Shown here: positions 37,330-51,380 of the stretch, one piece after another | Layout of the letters: the number at the start of each line of letters is the position of its first letter | Position numbering within the stretch: position 1 is the first letter of the stretch | Assembly: GCF_005144865.1 (NCBI RefSeq) | Contig: NZ_SWFM01000001.1 | Coordinates: forward strand, 496,001 to 560,000 | Origin: Guptibacillus hwajinpoensis | Lineage (GTDB): Bacteria; Bacillota; Bacilli; Bacillales; Guptibacillaceae | DNA: 64,000 nt | Direction of reading: 5' to 3' | Translations under genes and position numbers: made by a program | Notes under the pieces: generated by a model | Database searches by the model: none | Told to the model about the DNA's origin: nothing | Seen by the model: the letters and a program-made list of their open reading frames with translations, nothing else

Positions 37330-37983
37330 TAGATCTGCAACGGTTATGATTGCTAGACCATTTAATACTTCAACGTGTCGTGTCTCTTTTGCTCCTAAAC
37401 GCTTCAGCTTTTCACTTAGGTCTTTCGGAGAATAGCGATGCCTTCTAGTCGACACATTCGACCATTTCAAAAGTGAAGTTTGTTCAAACCCACTCATCCC
37501 TTGCTCCTTTGCATATTGAAAGGCAGCCATTTGATCCATTTGTAGAGAAGGGTTTAACATGACAATCTTCCCACCTTCTTTTGTCACTCTGATCATTTCC
37601 TTCATCCCTGCCTCTGGCTCAGGTAAAAGAAACATGACACAAGTAGACAATGACAGATCGAACGTATTGTCTTCGAAAGAAAGATTACAGGCATCCCCCT
37701 CTGAAAAATGGCTTTTGTTTGATCGATTAATAAAGAAAAAATTCTGTTTGCTCGCTTTCACCATTTCAGAAGATAAATCAACGCCAGAAAGCATTGAAGC
37801 TTCCTCTACACCTCGAAGCAACAGTCTTCCAGTTCCACATCCCACATCGAGAACGGATAAGTCTTTCCAGGACCCGGAGGCTTTTTTTAATTCATCGTGT
37901 ATTCCACCTAGCCACTTTGTTCTTGCCATATCATCAAAAAAGGATACGAGCGAATCAAACTCTTCTCCCTGCATTTTTCTCAT
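37327..37983 (-). CDS. Class I SAM-dependent methyltransferase, last gene of the pyr operon
   Basis: Predicted soluble methyltransferase of 218 residues with the SAM-binding motif VLDVGCGTGRLL (about 45-56), SGVDLSSEMV, an acidic FSEGDACNLSFEDNTFDL strand, and VTKEGGKIVMLNPS. The layout is of the Methyltransf_11/UbiE-like superfamily; no residue identifies a substrate. An AGGAGGGG site lies before the ATG. It begins 11 bp after pyrE stops, with no terminator between, so it should be transcribed with pyr genes. The B. subtilis locus has sulfate-assimilation genes here instead. I do not recognise a specific function. Confidence 0.82.
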   Translation of the reverse strand: MRKMQGEEFDSLVSFFDDMARTKWLGGIHDELKKASGSWKDLSVLDVGCGTGRLLLRGVEEASMLSGVDLSSEMVKASKQNFFFINRSNKSHFSEGDACNLSFEDNTFDLSLSTCVMFLLPEPEAGMKEMIRVTKEGGKIVMLNPSLQMDQMAAFQYAKEQGMSGFEQTSLLKWSNVSTRRHRYSPKDLSEKLKRLGAKETRHVEVLNGLAIITVADL

Positions 37984-37993
37984 CTTACCCCTC

Positions 37994-38624
37994 CTAAACG
38001 GAGAGATTTTTCAACTGCTCAAGCCAGTCTTTCGAACTTGGATTGTCACGCCAGTCAAGCAGTGATTGAACCTCTCTTTTCTCAATCATACCCGTTTCAA
38101 CTGCACTTGTTAACAGCTCATCGAAATTGGTGAGCGTTTGCCACGCAATTTGTTCTGCTGCAAACTGCTCTCTTCCCTTTTCCATACCATATGTAAAGAT
38201 TGCAGCGACACCAAGCACTTCCGCACCAGCAGATTGTAATTGCTTAACAGCCTCGATCGCACTTCCACCTGTTGATATTAGATCTTCAATAACAACGACT
38301 TTCTGTCCTTTTGACACTATTCCTTCAATTACATTTCCTTTACCATGCCCTTTAGCACTACCTCTCACGTATGCCATAGGTAACTCCAAGCTATCGCTAA
38401 CCCATGCAGCATGTGGAATACCAGCTGTGGCTGTTCCAGCAATTACTTCTGCTTCAGGAAAATGATTTCTAATAATCGCAACTAAACCCTCAGCAATTTC
38501 TTTCCTTACTTTCGGATAGGAAAGCGTTAATCGATTATCACAATAAATAGGTGATAGGAGGCCTGATGACCACGTAAATGGTTGCCATGGCTGAAGGCTA
38601 ACGGCTTCGATCTCAAGTAATGCT

Positions 38625-38641
<17 letters not shown>
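37994..38641 (-). CDS. pyrE: Orotate phosphoribosyltransferase
   Basis: Joins orotate with PRPP to give OMP, the fifth step of UMP synthesis. Its 215 residues show the PRPP-binding motif [18 protein letters not shown] (about 118-135) and the [15 protein letters not shown] flexible loop (lysine-rich). It overlaps pyrF by 17 bp, suggesting translational coupling. In the pyr operon it is followed by a methyltransferase gene. Confidence 0.97.
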
Positions 38642-41024
<2,383 letters not shown>

Positions 41025-41028
<4 letters not shown>

Positions 41029-44000
41029 GAATGAACCACTTCATTTTCATGAAATTTTGGCATACTGGTGCTTGTGAACGTCATCGTTTCAATCACGCGC
41101 AACAATGCTTTCGCAGTATCGAGTGATGTAAAGCATACGACACCATTTTCAACCGATTCTCTTCGGATTCGGAATCCATCTCTTGCTGGCTGCTTCCCTC
41201 TTGTTAGGGTATTGATAACAAACTGCGCCTGTCCTTCTCGAATCACATGAAGTAAGTTAGGCTTCTCCGCTCCAATTTTATTTACAACCGTAACAGGGAT
41301 GTTCATGTCACGAATGAGCTGCGCCGTACCTTCTGTTGCAAGAATATGATAGCCAATTGCATGGAATCGCTTCACAATATCTGTTGCTTCTTCTTTGTCT
41401 TTATCAGCAATCGTGAACAAGACAGACCCGTGTGTTGGAATCTTCATCCCAGATGCGACTAGTCCTTTGTAAAGAGCCTTTTCAAGCGTACAGTCACGAC
41501 CCATTACTTCTCCTGTTGATTTCATCTCTGGTCCGAGCGTAATGTCAACACGGCGCAGTTTCGCGAAGGAGAAAACAGGAACCTTTACATACACATCTGC
41601 TCTTTCTTCTCCGTAGCCTGTTCTGTATCCAAGTTCGTTTAACGTCTTTCCAAGGATTACTTTTGTTGCTAGGTTTGCCATTGGTACCCCTGTAATTTTA
41701 CTTAAAAACGGAACCGTCCGGCTTGATCTCGGATTAACTTCAAGCACATAAACCTGCTCATTCTGGATTACAAACTGGATATTTAGAAGCCCCTTAATTC
41801 TCAACCCTCTTGCAAGTGTAATCGTCTCCTCAATTAACGTAGCTTTCACTTCTTTTGATAAGCTCTGAGGTGGATACACTGCGATTGAATCGCCTGAGTG
41901 GATGCCAGCTCGTTCAATGTGCTCCATTATTCCTGGGATAAAGACTGTCTCACCATCTGAAATGGCATCAACCTCGATCTCTTTCCCCATTAAGTAGCGG
42001 TCGATCAAAACAGGATGCTGGGGATTCACCTTAACAGCATTCTCCATGTAGTGAAGAAGCTCGCTCTCTTTATAAACAATTTCCATCGCTCTTCCACCAA
42101 GTACATAGGATGGACGTACAAGAACTGGATAGCCAATTCTTGTTGCAATAGTGATCGCCTGGTCAATCGATGTTGCTGTTTTCCCTTCCGGTTGAGGGAT
42201 GTTAAGTTCAGCCATCGCCATTTCAAATTTATCACGATCTTCTGCTCGGTCCATATCTTCAAGCGAAGTTCCAAGGATATTCACGCCGCGGGCTGCCAGC
42301 TCATCTGCTAGATTAATAGCCGTTTGCCCACCGAACTGTACGATCACACCTTTTGGCTTCTCTAGCTCGATTACATGCATCACATCTTCTACTGTTAGTG
42401 GCTCGAAATATAGCTTATCTGAGATACTAAAATCCGTTGACACAGTTTCAGGATTGTTATTAATGATAATTGCTTCATATCCTGCTTCACGAATAGCCCA
42501 CACACTATGAACAGTTGCATAATCAAACTCAATTCCCTGACCGATCCGGATAGGACCTGAACCAAGAACAAGAACACTCTCTTTGTTTGTTTTATATGAT
42601 TCGTTTTCTTCTTCATAAGTCGAGTAATAGTAAGGTGTTTCAGATTCAAATTCTCCAGCACATGTGTCTACCATTTTATATACAGGCTGAATAGCTTCTC
42701 TCATACGGAGTTCATAGATTTCAAGCTCGGTTTGATTCCATAGTTTTGAGATGATTTCATCTGAGAACCCTTTTTGTTTCGCTTTAAGTAAAAGATCTAG
42801 ATTTCCTTTGTTCTCTTTTAACTTCTCTTCGAGTGCGATGATTCCCTGTATTTTTACTAGGAAGTAATAGTCAATTGCACTCCAATCATGAACCTCTTTA
42901 ATTGTTACTCCGCGTCTAAATGCTTCAGCTACAACAAAAATCCGCTCATCATCCGCTACTCGAATTCGTGCTTCAATTGTCTCATCATCAACCCCTCCTA
43001 AAGAAGGGATGGCTAGATGACTCACATTCGATTCAAGAGAGCGAACCGCTTTTAGGAGTGATTCTTCTAATGTGCGACCGATGGCCATTACTTCTCCCGT
43101 CGCTTTCATCTGAGTGCCTAATTTACGATTTGCACTTTCAAATTTATCAAATGGCCAGCGTGGGATTTTAGAAACAACGTAATCAAGAGCTGGTTCAAAG
43201 CTTGCGTATGTTTTACCTGTTACAGGATTTTTCATTTCTGCTAGTGACAATCCAACGGCTATTTTCGCTGCAAGTTTGGCAATCGGATATCCGGTTGCTT
43301 TTGAAGCTAGTGCCGAAGATCGACTAACTCGGGGATTCACTTCAATGATGTAATACTGAAAGCTGTAAGGATCAAGCGCTAACTGAATATTACATCCTCC
43401 TTCAATTTTCAAGGCGCGAATGACTTTAAGTGCAACGTTACGAAGCATCTGGTAATCGCGATCTGATAAGGTCTGACTTGGAGCTACAACAATCGAATCA
43501 CCTGTATGAATGCCGACTGGATCAATGTTTTCCATATTACAAACAACGATTGCCTGATCCTGTCCATCACGCATTACTTCGTATTCAATTTCCTTAAATC
43601 CTGCGATACTTTTTTCTAGTAGACATTGTGTAACTGGGCTATACTTTAAACCGCTACTCACGATCTCTTCTAACTCTTCGTCGTTGTTAACGATACCTCC
43701 ACCAGTTCCACCTAATGTGTAGGCTGGTCTAACAATGACGGGATAACCAATTCTCTTTACAAACATATAGGCTTCATCAAGGTTATGAATAATGTCGCTT
43801 TCAGGAACTGGTTCATTTAACTCATGCATCAATGTTCTAAATTGATCTCGGTCTTCTGCCTGCTGAATCGCTTCAAGGCTTGTGCCAAGAAGTTCAACCT
43901 TATAGTCACGAAGAACGCCTGCTTGTGATAGCTCCATAGCAAGGTTAAGTCCGGTTTGTCCTCCAAGCGTTGCAAGAAGAGCATCTGGTCGCTCTTTACG

Positions 44001-44234
44001 AATAATTCTACTAACAAAATCAAGGGTTAGAGGTTCAATGTATACTTCATCTGCAATGGTTGTATCAGTCATAATTGTAGCTGGATTAGAATTAACTAGA
44101 ATAACTTCGTAACCCTCTTCCTTAAGAGCCTGGCAAGCTTGAGTACCTGCATAATCAAACTCTGCAGCCTGACCAATCACAATCGGTCCTGATCCGATGA
44201 CAAGTATCTTCTGAATATCTGTGCGTTTAGGCAT
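41025..44234 (-). CDS. carB: Carbamoyl-phosphate synthase large subunit
   Basis: Synthesises carbamoyl phosphate from bicarbonate, ATP and ammonia passed from CarA. Its 1069 residues carry two homologous ATP-grasp halves (starting [19 protein letters not shown] near 12 and [18 protein letters not shown] near 556), and a C-terminal MGS-like regulatory domain (from about 935) where UMP/PRPP effects act in relatives. It starts 8 bp inside carA. As part of the pyr operon it is the pyrimidine-specific isoform; an arginine-specific copy might exist elsewhere. Confidence 0.97.
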
Positions 44235-45318
44235 ATGTTTTTTCCCCCTTGAAAGTTGTAATCAATGTGATGAAATCATCGAACAGCGCATTCGAATCTT
44301 CAGGTCCTGGAGACGCTTCTGGATGATATTGAACACTGAATGCGGCATGCATAATGTGCTTAACACCTTCTATTGTTTCGTCATTAACTGCAATATGTGT
44401 AATTTCAAGATCTGTGGCTTCAAGTGACTTCGCTTCCACTGTGTATCCATGGTTTTGTGAAGTAATTGCAACGCGACCGGTTCTAATGTCCATGACTGGG
44501 TGATTAGAACCCCTATGCCCAAACTTCATTTTCTCTGAGTCAGCTCCGCATGCTAACGCGAACAACTGGTGTCCGAGGCAAATTCCAAACAGTGGGATTT
44601 TACCTAGAATACCTTGAATCATCTCAATTGCTTCTGGCACATCTTTTGGATCTCCAGGTCCGTTACTTAACATCACACCATCAGGGTTCAAACGAAGAAT
44701 TTCTTCTGCTGATGTATGATAAGGAACGACAACGACATCGCACTTTCTTTTCGTTAGTTCACGAAGAATGCCGTGCTTCATTCCGAAATCAACTAAGACT
44801 ATACGATATCCGCGACCAGGACTCGCGTATGGGGCTTTTATTGATACCTGTTCCACCTGATTGCGTTTAAGGGGTGTCTCACATAAGTCACGAACAATTT
44901 TCTCAGGATCAACGTCCATGCTACACATTTTTCCTTTTAGCGTGCCGTTTGCACGAATAAGCTTCGTTAATTTTCTAGTATCAATACCCTGCAACCCTGG
45001 AATCCCTTTTACTCTAAGAAGCTCATCGAGCGTCATTTCGTTTCTCCAGTAGCTTGGTACCTCTGTTGCTTCTTTTACGATCAAACCATGAACAGAGGGG
45101 TTAATTGATTCGAAATCATCCCGATTAATGCCATAGTTACCGATAAGGGGATACGTTAACGTTACAATCTGGGCACAGTAGGATGGATCAGATAAGATTT
45201 CTTGATAGCCGGTCATTCCTGTATTGAAAACTACCTCTCCACTTTTCTCCATATCGCTACCAAATGCTTTTCCTACAAAAATAGATCCATCTTCTAGAAT
45301 TAATTGTCTCTTCATCAT
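44227..45318 (-). CDS. carA: Carbamoyl-phosphate synthase small subunit
   Basis: Glutaminase subunit delivering ammonia to CarB. Its 363 residues have the N-terminal CPSase domain ([18 protein letters not shown]) and the class I amidotransferase with [13 protein letters not shown] (nucleophile Cys) and [13 protein letters not shown] (His-Glu). Two ATG codons in tandem are possible starts; 45318 is chosen because AAGGGAG is six bases away and it makes a 4-bp overlap with pyrC, the alternative being 45315. A far-upstream frame to 45390 lies inside pyrC. Confidence 0.96.
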   Translation of the reverse strand: MMKRQLILEDGSIFVGKAFGSDMEKSGEVVFNTGMTGYQEILSDPSYCAQIVTLTYPLIGNYGINRDDFESINPSVHGLIVKEATEVPSYWRNEMTLDELLRVKGIPGLQGIDTRKLTKLIRANGTLKGKMCSMDVDPEKIVRDLCETPLKRNQVEQVSIKAPYASPGRGYRIVLVDFGMKHGILRELTKRKCDVVVVPYHTSAEEILRLNPDGVMLSNGPGDPKDVPEAIEMIQGILGKIPLFGICLGHQLFALACGADSEKMKFGHRGSNHPVMDIRTGRVAITSQNHGYTVEAKSLEATDLEITHIAVNDETIEGVKHIMHAAFSVQYHPEASPGPEDSNALFDDFITLITTFKGEKTYA

Positions 45319-46594
45319 TGATCGCTCCCTTTCGCGTATACCATTTTCCCGCTTACAAATGTATTTACTGGCCACCCTTTGCAAGTCCATCCGGCAAAGG
45401 GGGTGTTTCTGCCTTTTGAGAGAAATGTTTCAGGATTGATTTCTTCCTCGTGTGATAATTCAATGATCGTAATGTCTGCCTTCACACCATTTTTTAAAGT
45501 TCCATATTCAAGTCCAAATGCAGTGGCCGGTTTAATTGTTAACCAGTCAACAAGCTGCTTTAATGTAAATGTTCCATTTTCAACAAAGTTCGTATACAAA
45601 AGTGGAAAGGCGGTTTCAAGTCCTACGATGCCAAACGGTGCCTTTTCCATCGAATTTGATTTCTCTTCAGCAGAATGTGGCGCATGATCTGTTGCAATAA
45701 AATCAATTGTTCCATCCAAAAGTCCTTCAATAAGAGATTCTCTATCTTCTTTCGACCGAAGAGGAGGATTCATTTTGTAATTCGTATCAAGCCCTGGGAT
45801 ATCATCCTCTGAAAGAAGCAAGTGATGCGGCGTTACTTCAGCTGTAACGTTAATACCTGCTCTTTTTGCATCACGCACCGTTCGGACAGACTCTTTCGTA
45901 CTAATGTGGCAGACATGGTAATGAACACCCGCTGCTTCCGCTAGTAGAACATCTCTAGCAATATGTACCGATTCACACACTGATGGGATGCCATTTAGTT
46001 CGTTCATTTTTGAAAATCGTCCTTCATGGACACTCCCACCGTTGATGAGCGTGTTTTCTTCACAATGTGCAACAATTGATAGATTGCTAGTCGCTGCGCG
46101 TTTCATTGCTTCTAGCATCATACCAGCACTCTGTACACCTACACCGTCATCCGTCAGTGCGAATGCTCCGCTCTCTTTCAAACCTTCAAAATTAGTAAGC
46201 TCTTCTCCAAGTTGTCTTGTTGTTATTGCGCCATATGGAAGAACACGAACGTGTGCAGTATCTTCTATTTTCTTAACTAACTGTTGCATTGTTTCTACAC
46301 TATCAGGCACAGGCCTCGTATTAGGCATGGCTGCAATGGTTGTAAACCCGCCTTTTGCAGCTGCTTTTGATCCCGTTTCAATCGTTTCTTTGTGCTCGCC
46401 GCCAGGCTCTCTTAAATGAACGTGTAAATCGACAAGTCCTGGTACAAGCAAATTTCCTTTTGCGTCAAATGCACTGTGACCTGCAGGATCAATCTCGCTT
46501 GCAATCTTCTCAATTGTTCCTTCTTTCGAAATAAGCACGTCCTGCTTTACCAAATCTCCAGTTTCATTAATGAGTTTTGCATTTTGTATTAGCA

Positions 46595-46595
<1 letters not shown>
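45315..46595 (-). CDS. pyrC: Dihydroorotase
   Basis: Zinc amidohydrolase that cyclises carbamoyl-aspartate. Its 426 residues show the metal site [16 protein letters not shown] (about 57-72), [18 protein letters not shown]-like [10 protein letters not shown], and [10 protein letters not shown]. The ATG at 46595 shares a base with the pyrB stop (TGATG) and gives the conserved [10 protein letters not shown]; the long frame to 46643 overlaps pyrB. It is a class I (long) dihydroorotase, typical of Gram-positives. Confidence 0.97.
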
Positions 46596-47518
<923 letters not shown>

Positions 47519-47538
47519 TTATAAGCTCAAATTTTCAT

Positions 47539-47630
47539 AAAAAAAGCACCCTGAGAGAGTCTCAGGGTGCAGAAAGGTAGACGTGTAGTGCGCCTCTTTT
47601 CCCACCCTTAAAGGTCTCTCTGTACCTTTT
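47539..47630 (-). promoter_or_regulatory. PyrR-dependent attenuator before pyrB
   Basis: Minus-strand RNA has a PyrR binding loop, AAAGGTACAGAGAGACCTTT (about 47610-47629), then a perfect terminator stem GCACCCTGAGA/TCTCAGGGTGC followed by seven T (47539-47570). UMP-bound PyrR would stabilise the binding loop and allow termination before pyrB. Confidence 0.88.
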
Positions 47631-47642
47631 TAAAGGATGATC

Positions 47643-48959
47643 TTATGCAGCTGTATCTGTATTATCAAGATCTTCTTCAAACATTTTTTCCACTGACTGC
47701 TGAGTAGCGCCACCAGGTAGAATCAAGTTAAGAACAATTCCTATGACTGTTGCAAGTGCCATACCAGCTATTTGAAGGTTATCACTTACTTGTATAAACG
47801 CTCCTCCAACTCCAATCACAAGGATGACTGAAGAAATGATCAGATTCCGTTTTTCACCAAGATCGATTTTGTTATCAATCAGCATACGTAGTCCTGAAGA
47901 AGCGATAATTCCAAAAAGGAGAATCGAAACTCCGCCCATGACGGCTGTTGGGATTGTCGAGATAACTGCTGTTACTTTTCCAATAAATCCAAAGATAAGT
48001 GCAAGCACTGCAGCTCCACCGATAACGAACACACTGAAAACTCTCGTAATCGCAAGTACCCCAATGTTCTCACCGTAAGTTGTGTTTGGTGGTCCTCCAA
48101 GGCAAGAAGCAATAATCGTTGCAACACCGTCACCAAGGATCGAGCGGTGGAGACCAGGGGTTTTCAAGAAATTCTTTCCTGCTACTTTACTTAGAACCAT
48201 TTGATCTCCAATATGTTCAGCAATTGTTACAACTGCAATTGGTACCATGATAAAGAGAATTTCCCACGAGAACACACTTGCAGGGTTATAATCTTTGAAT
48301 GGGATAATGAAGTCTGGCATTTGGAACACCGCTGCTTCACGAATTGGCGTTAGATCAACGATTCCCATGAAGTAGGCGAATGTGTAACCTGAAACGATTC
48401 CGATCAAAATTGGAATTAGGCTGAAAAATCCCCTTAGAAACATCGAAGCAAGAATCGTTACTCCAAGCGTCACAAGTGCTACTGTAAAATGTGTTCCACT
48501 ATAGGCTTGCGTTGCTGGATTGTTCATTGCCATGTCAATGGCAGTTCCTGCAAGTCCAAGTCCAATGACCATAATAACCGGCCCAACGACGATTGGCGGT
48601 AGAAGTTTCAATAACCAGTTCAATCCTAGTGCACGAATTCCAATCGCTACAAGTCCGTAAACAATTCCTGCAAAAAAGCTTCCAATCATTGCCCCTTCAG
48701 GACCGTGCAGGGATACAGCCGAAATAATCGGTGCGATAAAGGCGAATGAAGAACCAAGGTACGCTGGGATTCTTCCTTTTGTTATTAGTAGATAAGCTAG
48801 TGTTCCAAGTCCGCTTGAGACAAGGGCTACTGCTGGATCGAGTCCTACTAGAAATGGAACTAATATCGTAGCGCCAAACATGGCGAATAAGTGCTGTAAG
48901 CTTAGCGTTAGCCAGCTGGATGCTTTTGGAACGTCTCTAATACCTAATACTTCTTTCAT
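47643..48959 (-). CDS. pyrP: Uracil permease (NCS2 family)
   Basis: Proton-coupled uracil importer in the membrane. The 438 residues form about 12-14 hydrophobic segments, with SLQHLFAMFGATILVP near the N-terminus and GGPPNTTYGENIGVLAITRV, the NCS2 family uracil site loop. The ATG at 48959 follows a perfect AAGGAGGAAACAAC site; the long frame to 48992 runs into the attenuator. It sits between pyrR and pyrB, each flanked by an attenuator. Confidence 0.97.
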   Translation of the reverse strand: MKEVLGIRDVPKASSWLTLSLQHLFAMFGATILVPFLVGLDPAVALVSSGLGTLAYLLITKGRIPAYLGSSFAFIAPIISAVSLHGPEGAMIGSFFAGIVYGLVAIGIRALGLNWLLKLLPPIVVGPVIMVIGLGLAGTAIDMAMNNPATQAYSGTHFTVALVTLGVTILASMFLRGFFSLIPILIGIVSGYTFAYFMGIVDLTPIREAAVFQMPDFIIPFKDYNPASVFSWEILFIMVPIAVVTIAEHIGDQMVLSKVAGKNFLKTPGLHRSILGDGVATIIASCLGGPPNTTYGENIGVLAITRVFSVFVIGGAAVLALIFGFIGKVTAVISTIPTAVMGGVSILLFGIIASSGLRMLIDNKIDLGEKRNLIISSVILVIGVGGAFIQVSDNLQIAGMALATVIGIVLNLILPGGATQQSVEKMFEEDLDNTDTAA

Positions 48960-48992
48960 GTTGTTTCCTCCTTGGATGTGCTTCCCGGCCAT

Positions 48993-49086
48993 AAAAAAAC
49001 TCCTTGCATGGCCGCAAGGAGGTACACGCGTATCCTAAGTGGAACGCGTCTCCTCCCTTGGCCGTCTCTCTGGACGATTTTAAAGG
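48993..49086 (-). promoter_or_regulatory. PyrR-dependent attenuator before pyrP
   Basis: Minus-strand RNA shows the PyrR binding loop CGTCCAGAGAGACGG (about 49062-49077), an anti-terminator segment, and a terminator stem CTCCTTGC/GCAAGGAG with seven T (48993-49022), just 34 bases before the pyrP ATG. Confidence 0.9.
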
Positions 49087-49095
49087 GAGCACGAT

Positions 49096-49780
<685 letters not shown>

Positions 49781-49806
49781 TAAAGAGTATGCTATTGTCT
49801 AACAGA

Positions 49807-49835
49807 AGTATGGCAGAGATCGAAGGTTAAGTCAA
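49807..49835 (-). promoter_or_regulatory. Sigma-A promoter of the pyr operon
   Basis: Minus strand TTGACT (49830-49835), 17 bases, then CATACT (49807-49812). The -35 lies two bases after the stop of the pseudouridine synthase gene, so the pyr operon has its own start directly behind it. Confidence 0.8.
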
Positions 49836-49837
49836 CC

Positions 49838-50752
49838 TTAATCTTGTCTAAGCCGTTTAAGCAGTCTTTCGATATCTTCAGGAATTGGACTAGAGAATTC
49901 GAGCCATTCATCTGTTACAGGATGTCTAAATCCTAATACGCCAGCATGAAGTGCCTGTCCGTCAATTGGCAATGATTTTCTTCTTGGTCCGTACTTTGGA
50001 TCACCTGCAACAGGATGATCAATATACTTCATGTGCACACGAATTTGATGCGTTCTCCCCGTTTCAAGTTGGCACTCTACATACGTATATTGCTGGTAAC
50101 GTTCAAGCACTCTGAAATGCGTTACAGCATTACGGCTATTCTCGTCTGTTACGGTCATCTTTTGGCGATCTTGCTTATCTCGTCCGATTGGTGCATCAAT
50201 TGTACCAACATCGTGTTGGATATTGCCATGGACAATCGCCGTGTAGCGTCGATTAACTGTTTTAGCTTGAAGCTGCTTTACGAGCGATTCATGCGCTTTA
50301 TCGTTCTTTGCTACCATCAATAGGCCTGATGTGTCTTTATCGATACGGTGAACGATTCCAGGACGCACAACACCGTTGATTCCACTTAAATCATTTACTT
50401 GATGCATTAAACCGTTAACAAGCGTGCCACTAGCATGACCTGGCGCTGGATGGACAACCATCCCCCTCGGCTTATTTACAACGAGAACATCAGCATCCTC
50501 ATAAACGATTTCAAGGTTCAAATCTTCAGCAACGATTTCGAGTTCTTCAGGTTCTGGAACGGTAACCTCAATTTCGTCACCTTCAGAAGCTTTATAATTC
50601 CCCTTTACGGCTTCACCGTTTACTTGAATGTTCTCGTCCTTAATCCATGTTTGGACCTGGCTACGTGACCAGTCGTTTTCGTAGGAGGTGATGAGCTTAT
50701 CAATTCGCTCTCCTTTTTCTTCTTCCGATACTTTAAATGTAAATTTTTCCAT
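49838..50752 (-). CDS. RluD-family 23S rRNA pseudouridine synthase (YlyB)
   Basis: RluA/RluD-type pseudouridine synthase. Its 304 residues start with an S4 RNA-binding domain (EKGERIDKLITSY, about 10-75) and continue with the catalytic domain containing HRIDKDTSGLLMVAKND, where the aspartate of HRIDKDT is catalytic, and RTHQIRVHMKYIDHPVAGD. It occupies the ylyB place between lspA and pyrR, sharing a base with lspA. Homology suggests helix 69 or a nearby 23S site, but the exact target is not shown by sequence. Confidence 0.93.
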   Translation of the reverse strand: MEKFTFKVSEEEKGERIDKLITSYENDWSRSQVQTWIKDENIQVNGEAVKGNYKASEGDEIEVTVPEPEELEIVAEDLNLEIVYEDADVLVVNKPRGMVVHPAPGHASGTLVNGLMHQVNDLSGINGVVRPGIVHRIDKDTSGLLMVAKNDKAHESLVKQLQAKTVNRRYTAIVHGNIQHDVGTIDAPIGRDKQDRQKMTVTDENSRNAVTHFRVLERYQQYTYVECQLETGRTHQIRVHMKYIDHPVAGDPKYGPRRKSLPIDGQALHAGVLGFRHPVTDEWLEFSSPIPEDIERLLKRLRQD

Positions 50753-51213
50753 TAGTTTTCCCCTTTAGCCTGCTTACTTTCAAATATTGTACCAATAAAA
50801 ATGAGAATAACTCCGACCACTAGAGATGCATCCGCAACGTTAAAGATCGGGAAGTCATATGAGAAGATAAATGTATTTACAAAGTCAACCACTTCTCCTC
50901 TTAGTACTCGATCTATAAAGTTCCCAATTGCGCCTCCTAGTATAAGTGCGAGCGTTACACTCACGAAACGGCTATGTTTGTACTGTTGCATATAATAAAT
51001 AACCGCACCAATAACAAAAATCGTAATGATATAAAAGAAAATCATCTGTCCTTGAAGGATTCCAAAGGCTGCGCCTCTGTTTCGATGTGAGGTCAGATAA
51101 AGAAAGTCGTTAATTAGCGTAATGCTTTCCCCATATTCCATATACTTTACAACTAGCCATTTTGTCACCTGATCAAGAAAAATGATGCCAATGGCTATAA
51201 GATATTTCCACAC
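50752..51213 (-). CDS. lspA: Lipoprotein signal peptidase (SPase II)
   Basis: Membrane aspartic protease that cleaves signal peptides of lipid-modified prolipoproteins. Its 153 residues form four hydrophobic segments with conserved [10 protein letters not shown] near the start, NRGAAFGIL, and the catalytic aspartates in [16 protein letters not shown] and [14 protein letters not shown] at 51213 is chosen because GGAGGA is six bases upstream and it gives [10 protein letters not shown]; the longer frame begins at 51231 inside that site. Its stop overlaps the next ATG by one base. Confidence 0.96.
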   Translation of the reverse strand: MWKYLIAIGIIFLDQVTKWLVVKYMEYGESITLINDFLYLTSHRNRGAAFGILQGQMIFFYIITIFVIGAVIYYMQQYKHSRFVSVTLALILGGAIGNFIDRVLRGEVVDFVNTFIFSYDFPIFNVADASLVVGVILIFIGTIFESKQAKGEN

Positions 51214-51341
51214 GTGCGCTCCTCCGATCAAATGTTACTTCCTATGAAAGTTTAGCACAGCTTACCTCAGCAGACAATCCAAACTCAATCTTCTTCATCA
51301 AACTGTTGGAAAATGAAGATTCTCCTTCAGCATGAAGCAGC

Positions 51342-51370
51342 AAAAAGACGCTTTGCCAAGCAAAGCGTCT
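51342..51370 (-). terminator. Terminator after ileS
   Basis: A perfect 11-bp stem AGACGCTTTGC/GCAAAGCGTCT with a 3-base loop and TTTTTG on the minus strand, 11 bp after the ileS stop. It separates ileS from lspA; the remaining ~130 bp before lspA show nothing recognisable. Confidence 0.88.
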
Positions 51371-51380
51371 CTTCTTCTAC

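Noticed and set aside
45988-46419. 143-codon plus-strand frame inside pyrC
   Set aside because: Complement of a highly conserved enzyme; serine/proline-rich shadow composition; no start signals.
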